Positions 55,412 through 64,000 of a DNA stretch of 64,000 nucleotides are shown in pieces. Source of the stretch: Hippophae tibetana (taxonomy: Eukaryota; Streptophyta; Magnoliopsida; Rosales; Elaeagnaceae); the NCBI GenBank assembly GCA_037013495.1, contig CM072810.1:81700449-81764448 (forward strand), given 5' to 3'. A model generated the notes under the pieces. The model searched no databases, was not told the origin of the DNA, and saw nothing but the letters and a program-made list of their open reading frames with translations. Within the stretch, counting starts at the first letter, position 1. The number at the start of each line of letters is the position of its first letter. Made by a program: the position numbers and the translations under genes.

Positions 55412-56315
55412 TTAGATGCACTTGGTCGTCCTTTCTTAGCAACCAAAAAAACTCTCATTGATGTACAAAAAGTTGAGCTTACAATAAAAGAGCAAGATGA
55501 ACAAGTAACATTCAATGTGTTCAAAGCAATTAAATTTTATGATGCTGATAATGCTAGTGATTGCTTTTGAATAAATGGTATTGATGAGCTAACCACTAAT
55601 GTGCTTTATGACATGTGCCTTAGTGGTTCTTTAGAGTACGTGCTTGTTAATTATGTGAACATGCATGCTAATGAAAACCATGACACTCATATAGGCATAC
55701 AAATTCATGTCATTAGTTTAAAAAAACTTGTTGAATCGCCCCTACTTAAAAATTTAACACATGATGCTATAAAAAAGGATATAAACTCACTAGAAAACAA
55801 CTCAACCTGTTTTAACTTTGAAGTATGGAATTAAAGATTGATATTGTGAATTGTGTGAACTTTTTAGAGGACATGCCTCTCATGTGTGTATAAAATGTTT
55901 TTGTGGAATGTATTGAGATAAGCTCAAGGCTAAAACCATCATTGAGTAGTCACCCAAATTAGATCTTAAACCTTTACCATTTCATCTTTGTTATGCATTT
56001 TTGGGTAATAATGAGACACTTCCAGTCATAATCTCTGCTAATCTAAGTATGGAGCAAGTAGATGCACTACTAAGATGCTAAGGAACTTCAAAAGTGCTAT
56101 AGGTTAGTCTATTGCCGACATCAAATCCATAAGTCCATCTATGTGCATGTAAAACATCTTACTAGAAGATAGAGCTAAACCTACCAGGGATGTACAGTGC
56201 TACTTAAATCCCATTATGAAAGAGTTAGTGAAGATGGAAATTTTCAAGTGGCTAGACATGGGCATCATTTACCCAATATCAGATAGTGAATGGATAAGTC
56301 CAGTTCAAAGCCAAG
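55411..56315 (+). pseudogene. Athila-type protease C-terminus to RT N-terminus
   Basis: Plus-strand gypsy pol segment: [20 protein letters not shown] and EQDEQVTFNVFKAIKF (end of protease), the variable spacer (ELTTNVLYDMCLSGSLEYVL), then HFCYAFLGNNETLPVIISAN-like sequence, MEQVDALLR and NPIMKELVKMEIFKWLDMGI, IYPISDSEWISPVQ (start of RT). Stops are present in the spacer and later. It begins directly at the ndhJ junction, lacking the catalytic DLGAS part, and is cut at about 56315 by EPRV-3. Confidence 0.85.
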
Positions 56316-56827
56316 GTTTGACTTAAGTAGAAAATACATGCAGTAGTTAATATTCATTAGTATTGTTCTCTGACTTTTAGTCTCATCTCACCTTTTCAGT
56401 ACTAACTTGTACTAATACATATGAATTAACTATTCACATTTGGTAGATAAGGTAAGGTTGCTACAGAAATGCATAGATCCAGGTGAAGGGTTGTAAGTCT
56501 CGCTTAAGCCGAGGTAATGGCGTTCAGGGAAATAATACCTTATAAATACCGGTGGTTTAGCAAACGACCTAATCTGTTAATATAGTGTTATAAGTCATAA
56601 GTATTCTTATAAGAGATAGAAAAAGAACTTAAATATTAAATGTTTCATGTATAATTTATTTAATTTAAATTTCGTGACACAAATTTCATGATTTATATTT
56701 TGTATCTTGCATGTTATTAATAGACTGCAATTTATTTGTTAAGAATCATATTTACCATGCAATACATATTATATTGATGATTAGTTTTACCCATATTTTC
56801 TACAAACTTATTTAAAAATACTTAAAT
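56316..56827 (+). promoter_or_regulatory. EPRV-3 leader/intergenic region
   Basis: Non-coding segment before the EPRV-3 long frame. It contains CTTATAAATACC (TATA-like, 56539-56550). A promoter is plausible but unproven, and no clear tRNA-Met primer site is seen. Confidence 0.4.
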
Positions 56828-57988
56828 ATGTCAAAACAAGGCTTTACAGCTTCATCACCTCTATTAAACAAAACTTCATCATTTTCTTCAAAGAAGTCTT
56901 ATATTACCAATAGTAACGAAGTTACTATTGAAAATTTTGAAAAATCAATTGATCGTTGGAAGATTCCAAAGATCAATAAAAATCAAATTTATCAATCAAA
57001 GATGATGAATCTTTTTAAAACTGATTACATCATTAAAACTGAAGAAAGAGATCTTTAACTTTCATTACCTTTTGAATCAATCCAACTTCTTTCAAAAGAA
57101 TCATTATAAAAACATTTTGATAAACAATTCAAGTATGTTCATTTCGGCTTAGTCCAGATTGGATTAAGACCATTAACCCGATTAGGGTTAAGTTCATCAA
57201 TACTAGCAGTCTTAAGAGATGTAGATTAACAGATTTCAAGGAATTTTTATTAGGAATGGTTGAAACAAGCTTAGGTTTAGGACCAATATCCTCTAACTGT
57301 TTCCCAAACATCATAGTATCTTTAAGAGATCCTCTAATATTAAAAACATTAACACTATTAATCCAAACCCATAATACTAATGTTTTACCAGGAGCAATTT
57401 CGGTAGCTTTATAGGGTTCATTACAAAATTATGACGTCCACTTGGGACACTAGGAATATCCATAACTTTGATAAAGGAGAAACTATTTTATTACAGACAG
57501 ACTTGTATAGATCAAATATTACCATCCCTAGACCAATAAGTTGAGATAACGTAGTATACCCAGATATGTGACTTTTAAAAGGAATTTTCCAGCCAACATC
57601 TGAAACTTATCAACTAGAAGAACCTGTACAAAATACAGAACTTACGGAAATAATAAAATATAAAAATGGAAATATTGAAATAGGATTCAATAGATCTTCA
57701 TCAAAGAGATGCTCTTTAAGTGCCTCATAATTTTCATCAATGGATTTACCACTCAAAACAAACCCTAAGTTATCAACCTCAGATTTACTTAGGAAAACAA
57801 AACTCAAAGGAGTAGACTGTAGTACAACTATACCCAGACCAGTCTACACTGTAGATAACTCTGAGATGAATGATTCACTTCAGTTATCACCAATTTTCCC
57901 TCTATCACCAACTCAATCCAAAGCACCTAGTGAACAGGTTAGCATTAATGAGTTAAATGTATTAACAGTGGATGAAGAAGAACCTTAA
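56828..57988 (+). pseudogene. EPRV-3 movement-protein region
   Basis: Start of the long EPRV-3 frame. The ATG at 56828 gives MSKQGFTASSPLLN, then IENFEKSIDRWKIPKINKNQ and MMNLFKTDYIIKTEERDL. After a stop come VHFGLVQIGLRPLTRLGL, SSILAVLRD, and further on a YRVHYKIMTS-like block and SNITIPRPIS. The open tail 57740-57988 has PLSPTQSKAPSEQVSIN. The family matches movement proteins of florendovirus/petuvirus-type endogenous caulimovirids, a cell-to-cell transport role. Stops at 57056-57058 and several more, plus frameshifts near 57200-57400. Confidence 0.7.
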
Positions 57989-59400
57989 GATGCAAAAGTC
58001 CTTAGGATAGATTTAAATCTACCACATAATAAAAAAATAAACATTGGTTCTATAACACACACTCAGAAAAATCTAGGGCAAGTTGTTTTAGGAAACATGA
58101 GCGTTATGTTAAAGAACATAACAAAAACGTAAAGTTCATAGATTGGCTAAAAATCTACAGAAAATCAAAAGGACTAGAATCCATAGTCATAGATCAAACA
58201 AGACATTCTTTTGACCATAAAATTAAAAAGGTAAAAAAATCAACAGATCACATTGTTACCCTTACCCATAATATCATAGCAGAATCAGCATCACGAGTAG
58301 TTAACCCTCAACCAGTTAGCTCATAATCACCAATGGCCCGACCGTTAGAAACATTATTGGATCACATTGTTACCTTTACCGAGGATAGCATAGTTAGATC
58401 ATCAGCAATAGTTAGCCTTGAACAAGTTAGCATAATATCACCAGTTGACCTTAAGTCAAACCAAATAGTAGAACATGTTGACTTAGTCAAACCATCAACG
58501 GTCTTAATAGGTAACCTACCAATTACAATAACATATCCAAAACCTGAACCAATAGTCAAATCTGTAGTTCAAATTGACCTTAAACTAGTCAACATTACTG
58601 TAGAACCCATAGTTATGGAATCTATAGCTATAGTTCCACATTATAAAATTTTCCCATCAATTACTGTCTCGGATGTCACAGAAGCTGACTTTAATTTGCT
58701 TTTAGAAGATGAACCTGTAGAGTCTTTAGCTAGAAAACCAATCGCCTTGACTCCACAACTCAAAACCTTTTCAGATATTAGTTATAGTGAAGTCACCAAA
58801 GCTAACTTTGATAGACTATTAGAAGAAATTGATGAACCAGTTAATACAATTAACATGGTCAATATTAAAAAGAAGTAACCCATATGGGAAACTCCAGATG
58901 GTACAGTTGAAGTTGAACATTCTCCATTAAGACCTATTACCATCCCTTACCAGGATAATTTCACAAACATAAACCTAAATACTTTAGGTAAACAACTCAT
59001 AAGGATAGAGAAAAATCTAAGAATAAATATTCCCTCTACCTCATATCAAAAATTAGATAGTCAGGTTAAGAACCTTATCTTCAAACCCTTCCAAGTCTCC
59101 AAACCATCCTAGGAAGAAATAAGATCAAAATTTGAAAAACTTCAAAATTGGAATAATACCCTTAGGTCCCAATTAGAAGACAAGTTTTCAAACAAAATAG
59201 GACTAGTTGTTCCAGCATCACCAGTGACTTCAAAATCAACCCAAAAACCATTATAGGATCTTAGTATTCTTAGTAAACTAGGATCTAATATATCATCTGA
59301 GGTACCCACATACCATAGGTACCCAACCTAGTCAGGTAGTTCAATCTAAGTATAACACGTCTTCTATCTATGTTTGGAACATTGATGAATTGACTGATCA
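57989..59400 (+). pseudogene. EPRV-3 spacer between movement and coat protein
   Basis: Low-complexity, Val/Ile/Pro-rich coding remnant with an open piece at 58333-58878 containing repeated EPIV- and VTEADF/VTKANF-type phrases. No fold is recognised. It is in frame with the viral polyprotein context and broken by TAA/TAG stops. Confidence 0.55.
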
Positions 59401-60330
59401 TGAGATATTAAATATCTTACAGTAAATGACCATGGCGTCAAATGCTTATAAATCTCAAATTGGTACAACTGATAAAATAGTTGTTGAATTATTAATAGTT
59501 GGTTTTTCAGGCCAACTAAAAGAATGGTGGGATTATCATCTTTCAAAAAAAATAACAGTCAGATATCTACAATGCGATATTGACTGATGAGTGTGGTATA
59601 CCCATACTTTCCCATAAAGGAGCTCTTATACAGGATGTAGTCTCCACATTACTCTTTACCATATCACACCATTTTATGGAGGATCCATCCCATTTAAATG
59701 ATAAAAATGTTGATATTCTTTCCAACATAAAATGTAGGAAGATGAGGGATTTTTAAAATTATAAAACTATATTCCTATCTACAGTTATGTTAAGAGATGA
59801 CTCTATTCAACTTTTCTGGAAGGAGAAATTCCTAGCAGGTCTTCCTCCCCTCTTAAGTGAGAAAACCAGAAACAAAATCCGTGAAACTTATGGGAATCAC
59901 ATCATCCCATATGATCAACTAACCTACGGTCAATTGATCAATTTTGCTCAAAACTAGGGTCTTCAAATATGTGAAGATTTGAAAATCTGAAAACAAATGA
60001 AATTGGAACTAAAAGTTTCCAAAAGAGAAATTTGATCATTCTGCAAATAGTTTTATGGAAATCTCTCTATTGATAAAACCAGCAAGGGAACTTGCAATAA
60101 AACTAAATCAAAATCTTATAAGGAATCACATAAAACTTATAAGAAATTTTCAAAATCAAGAAAACCATTCTTTGAAAAAAGGATGAATTTTTATAACAAA
60201 CCTTATAAAAGAAGTTTTAATAAGGAATCAAAACAACATAAAAACCCTTTAAAAACTTTAAAGAGTTTAAATGTTATAAATGTGGTAAGAAAGGTCACAG
60301 AGCTAATTTATGCAAAATGTCTAAAAAATT
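59401..60330 (+). pseudogene. EPRV-3 coat protein with zinc knuckle
   Basis: Capsid region: MASNAYKSQIGTTDKIVVEL, GFSGQLKEWWDYHL, then FWKEKFLAGLPPLLSEKTRN, HIIPYDQLTYGQLINFAQN, a Lys/Ser-rich basic stretch and a CCHC knuckle CYKCGKKGHRANLC at 60272-60313 with all four ligands intact. It would package viral nucleic acid. Broken by stops (e.g. after LINFAQN) and small indels. Confidence 0.8.
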
Positions 60331-60738
60331 TCACGAATTAAAACTTGAAGAAGACACATTTGCCAAAATATTTGCCTTAATGGTATATACATCCTCATCA
60401 TCTGAATCTGAACAATGGACAGACGAAGAATCAAATCCCCAGGATGATGAATTTGTAACCAGCAATTCAGATTCCTCTAATAAAAATATTAATGTATTAT
60501 TAAGGAAGAAAATGAACAACTTCAAAATAAAATCCTTAAGTTAAATGACCCATCAATAACCAAATTATATGTAGATTACCTAACTACATCTTGGGAAAAA
60601 TCAACAAAAAGGAATTCTGAACTTCCAAATACCAACACAGGCTATTATAACCTCATTACTGTTCTGGAACAAAAGAACAAAATTATTAAACCAGAAAGTC
60701 AAATTCATGACTTAAAACTGGAAATCAAAACTATTAAA

Positions 60739-61269
60739 TTGGAACTCCACCAGCTTAAAGAAAAACAAAAGGAATATGAAATTAAGTTCGAACTACTTAA
60801 TAATGGAAAAAAAATATCAACTTATGTGAGTGATTCTGATGATGATCTTACTCAAAACCATCAAGAAATTCAAAACTTGAGAAAAATTACCATCAAGAAA
60901 TATAAAATTAAAATAATCTTAGTATTTCTTGATTATTCAAAACTTGAAACCATTCCCCTGTTTGATACTGGAGCTGATCTTAATTGCATCACACCATCAA
61001 TAGTTCCCAGAAGATTTTACAAACCAATTGAAGAACGACTCAATTCAGCCAATAAATCTCAAATGAGCATTATTGGAAAAATTGAGGTATCTATCCTAAA
61101 AAGATCATACCTCATCAAAACTTCATTCGTCATAGTATCTGATATAGGTTATTCTGGCATATTAAATACCCCTTTTATGGATATCATTACCCCATATTCT
61201 GTTAAACATGATATAATTTCTTTCAAAAATGGAAGAGAAGCCTTCAGCTTCCCTTTCATCGAAGAATAA
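60739..61269 (+). pseudogene. EPRV-3 aspartic protease
   Basis: Open frame of 176 residues. An N-terminal coiled-coil-like part (LHQLKEKQKEYEIKFELLNN) precedes the retropepsin active site PLFDTGADLNCITPSIV (DTG at 60964) and the flap/GILNTPFMD region. It ends at a TAA at 61267-61269, just before the RT linker. The catalytic residues are intact. Confidence 0.85.
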
Positions 61270-62202
61270 AAAACTAGAGATCTTAATCTCATAAAAAAAT
61301 ATTCAATCTCCCCAAAAGAGATTTCTAATCTTATAAATCATAGAGAAAAAGACCTTTTCTATCTCAAAACCAAAGTTCAGTCTCATACAGTTAAGAAAGA
61401 ACTTCAAATCCTAGAGATCAAAGATAAAATCTCTAAGCTACAAAACTCTTTTGAAAAGGAGGTTTGTTCTGAACTACCAAGTGCTTTCTGGAACAGAAAA
61501 GAACACATAGTGGATTTACCATATGAATCATCCTTTAATGAAAAGGATATCCCTACAAAAGCAAGGGCTATTCAAATGAATGGTGACCTTGAACAATTCT
61601 GTAGAAAGGAGATCGAAGATCTCTTATCTAAGAATTTGATTTCAAAATCCAGATCACCTTGGAGTTGTGTGGCCTTCTATATAAATAAATCAACTAAGAT
61701 TGAAAGAGGAACTCCTCGGCTAGTCATTAACTATAAACCATTGAACCAAGCCTTAAAATGGATTAGGTACCCTATCCCCAATAAAAAAGACTTGCTTCAA
61801 AAACTATACTCATCATCCATATTCTCAAAGTTTGATATGAAATCAGGCTTTTGGAAAATCCTAATCGAGCCTCAACATAGGTACAAAACAACATTCACTA
61901 TTCCATTCAGACAGTTTGAGTGGAATGTTATGCCATTTGGGCTCAAAAATGCACCTTCTGAGTTTCAGAGGATTATGAATGACATATTCAACCCCTACTC
62001 GGAATTCTGTATCGTGTACATGGACGATGTACTTATATTTTCCAAAGATGTCAGACAACATATCAGACATCTCAAAAATTTCTTCCATCTTATCAAGAGA
62101 AGTGGATTGGCTTTATCAGCCAAGAAAATGACTCTTTTTCAAACCAATATCAGGTTTCTTGGACACAATGTATCCAATGGAACAGTTATTCCAATTGATT
62201 GA
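61270..62202 (+). pseudogene. EPRV-3 reverse transcriptase
   Basis: The best-preserved domain of the window. The linker runs to 61510, then an uninterrupted 230-codon frame has PRLVINYKPLNQALKWIRYP, FSKFDMKSGFWKILIEPQHR (first Asp), NVMPFGLKNAPSEFQ, the catalytic YMDDVLIFS (YMDD at 62017-62028), and MTLFQTNIRFLGHNVSNG. It ends at TGA 62200-62202. All catalytic Asp residues are present. Florendovirus/petuvirus-like. Confidence 0.9.
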
Positions 62203-62848
62203 TCACTTCAGTTTACTACAAAGTTTCCTGATAGGATTATCAACAAAACTCAGCTACAAAGATTCCTTGGTAGCTTGAATTATGTATTAAGTTTTTTCCC
62301 AAATATCAATAGGTTGGCAAAACCACTCCATAACAGGCTTAAGAAAACTCCTGAGCCTTGGACATAAGAACATACCAAAATTTTGTAAAAAATAAAGGCA
62401 TAAGTACAAAACATTCCCTTTTTACACATTGCGGATCCAACAATCCCCAAGATTGTAGAAACTGATGCCAGTGAACTTGGCTATGGTGGGATATTAAAAC
62501 AAGTCCAAGATAATAATCAACAAATTGTTCAATTTGTATCTAGCCATTGGAATGATTGTCAAAAAATTATTCCACAGTCAAAAAAGAAGTTCTTTCCATA
62601 GAACTTTGTATTTCCAAATTTCAATCAGATTTATTAAATCAATTTTTTTAATAAGGATTGATTGCAAATCTGCAAAATATATTTTATTAAAAGATGTTAA
62701 AAACATTGCATCAAAATATATTTTTGTCAGATGGCAAGCTATGTTAAGCATTTTTTATTTTGATATTGAATTTATCAGAGGAGAAAATAACTCATTACTA
62801 GATTTTCTAACTAGAGAATTTCTTCAAAACAGGTTTCAATATGAGTAA
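62203..62848 (+). pseudogene. EPRV-3 RNase H
   Basis: The connection (TQLQRFLGSLNYVLSFFPNI) and RNase H (VETDASELGYGGILKQ, then RIDCKSAKYILLKDVKN and DIEFIRGENNSLLDFLTREF) follow RT in frame. Two stops occur near 62370, and a single-base change in an A-run near 62560 shifts the frame, with a compensating shift near 62645. The frame ends at 62848 inside ORF2. Confidence 0.85.
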
Positions 62849-63457
62849 GAAAAAGAAAGATAAGGAGAAGAGGGAACCTCCAAACCTTACCATCACCAAT
62901 TTCTCATCGGCCAAACCCATTATGACTTGGTCTCAAGCCACCCAAAACCAAGCATCATATTCCAAACCTAATTTGGAAGAAATATCACCCCAGTTGACTT
63001 TTGAGGATACTGAATTAAATAAACGCATCCATCAATGGTTGTAAAATATGGATTCTGAGAAAATCAGAACAAAATTTTGTTGTATCCCTGAATTAGGGGG
63101 GTAGCTTATTCATCAAATTTGGAAATAATACCTTCCAAATCAAAATCATTTTCCCAAAAATCGTCTGGAACAATTTCTACTCTAGAAAGAAGAGTAACAT
63201 CTTCAACTTATTTTCCTCCAAAAGGAGAAAAGGAATTTATTCCCAAATCAAAAATCACCTCTGAGTATTTTAAGAAACAACCAATTCATATGGTTACAAT
63301 TTTAGAAAAAATATTTTTTGATCAAAACCCTTACTTGGCCGTTCAAAAAATATTTGGAAAAAGGATTTTCTACAGGCCAACATTAAACACCTCAATACTA
63401 TCAGAGTATTTTGGAAATCACTGGGAGTGTGGAATTCAAACATTTCCATTACCCTAA
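62841..63457 (+). pseudogene. EPRV-3 ORF2
   Basis: Second ORF, starting at an ATG (62841) inside the end of the polymerase frame: ATGAGTAA serves as ORF2 start and ORF1 stop. It begins MSKKKKDKEKREPPNLTITN and continues in frame after stops near 63042 with ERRVTSSTYFPPKGEKEFIP, FGKRIFYRPTLNTSILSEYF and GNHWECGIQTFPLP. A downstream ORF of unknown function is known in some florendoviruses. A weaker continuation runs to about 63660. Confidence 0.65.
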
Positions 63458-63663
63458 TTCATCTGAATTATCAAAATAGTTGACTTTTCCAGTCAGCTTA
63501 ACATCCTCCATCCCACATTATACAATGTATAACTATTGGGATTATTACCAGGCATGGTTCAATGCATTCCTTATTCAAAATAAAGATAACCAATATTCTT
63601 GGTTGTTTTTATTTATTAATAAATCAATTAATCCATCTCGATTTCCATCTTTATCAAAAAATT

Positions 63664-63996
63664 AATTCCAATAGTGCGAGGAAAAGTGAAACTTTCTCGA
63701 TCTTTTAATTTTTGAGGCAATTTCTTTTGAAGAATGACACTACAGTTTTTAGAAAGCTTCACAGTTTTGAACTCCTCCAACATTCTCTTATTGGAAATGA
63801 TGTTCTTCAAGAATTTGGCATAATTTGGCATATGTTCCAAGGCATCTAGAAAAGGAATATTTATGTGAATTTTCTTAAAAATATCCAAAAACTTAGAAAA
63901 TTGCTTATCTAATTTTTGTATTTGAAAGTGTTGAGGATAAGGAAATGGAGTAGAGAGAATAAGAGGATTGTTAGGAAATGAAATTGATAGAGGCAT
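63664..63996 (-). pseudogene. Athila-type gag/protease segment
   Basis: Minus-strand gypsy segment: PYPQHFQIQKLDKQFSKFLD, IFKKIHINIPFLDALEHMPN, YAKFLKNIISNKRML, VILQKKLPQKLKDRESFTFP, ending at the TIG just before the protease active site. It probably continues beyond 64000. Homology stops near 63664 at the EPRV-3 side. Confidence 0.85.
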
Positions 63997-64000
63997 GTCA

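Overview
This is AT-rich, repeat-dominated nuclear DNA of a flowering plant. It holds Ty1/copia and Ty3/gypsy retrotransposons, endogenous caulimovirid (pararetrovirus) copies, plastid-derived DNA and MITE-like repeats. Only one locus looks like an ordinary host gene, and it has three exons. No bacterial-type operon, CRISPR array or phage is present. The plastid insert carries rpl2 - trnH - rps19 in that order, as in monocot-type plastomes, so a monocot host is possible but unproven.

Layout. 0.2-2.2 kb: minus-strand Athila-type gypsy gag, leader and probable LTR. 2.2-14.5 kb: a minus-strand endogenous pararetrovirus (EPRV-1) with remnants of a movement protein, coat protein with zinc finger, protease, RT/RNase H, transactivator-like ORF, TATA box, poly(A) signal and a leader-proximal ORF. 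A 4.7-kb copia element (Copia-A, 2745-7444) sits inside that ORF region with 5-bp target duplications. 14.6-20.2 kb: pyrimidine-rich DNA, two inverted-repeat (MITE-like) structures, a 37-bp tandem repeat and a degenerate ~175-bp satellite-like array. 20.3-32.3 kb: a Tat-type gypsy element split by long LTR-like repeats (copies A, B, C) of another family; a CACTA transposon end lies between A and B. 35.07-36.23 kb: the three-exon cupredoxin/early-nodulin-like gene (minus). 39.2-40.7 kb: a second copy of the EPRV-1 type (EPRV-2, plus). 40.7-46.5 kb: a degenerate copia element (Copia-B, minus).

46.5-55.4 kb: a mosaic of plastid fragments (petB, petD, rpl2, trnH, rps19, rpoB, ycf4, 23S rRNA, psaA, atpF, ndhJ) interrupted by LTR-like copy D. 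55.4-56.3 kb: Athila-type protease-RT segment (plus). 56.3-63.66 kb: a third pararetrovirus of a different, florendovirus/petuvirus-like type (EPRV-3, plus), with a long MP-CP-PR-RT-RNase H region overlapped by a second ORF. 63.66-64 kb: Athila-type gag/protease (minus).

Nearly every mobile or viral reading frame carries stops, frameshifts or deletions, so the region reads as an old nested-insertion landscape. The strongest points are the dated nesting of Copia-A in EPRV-1, two pararetrovirus lineages in one window, a head-to-head rearranged plastid 23S fragment, and the single intact-looking host gene.
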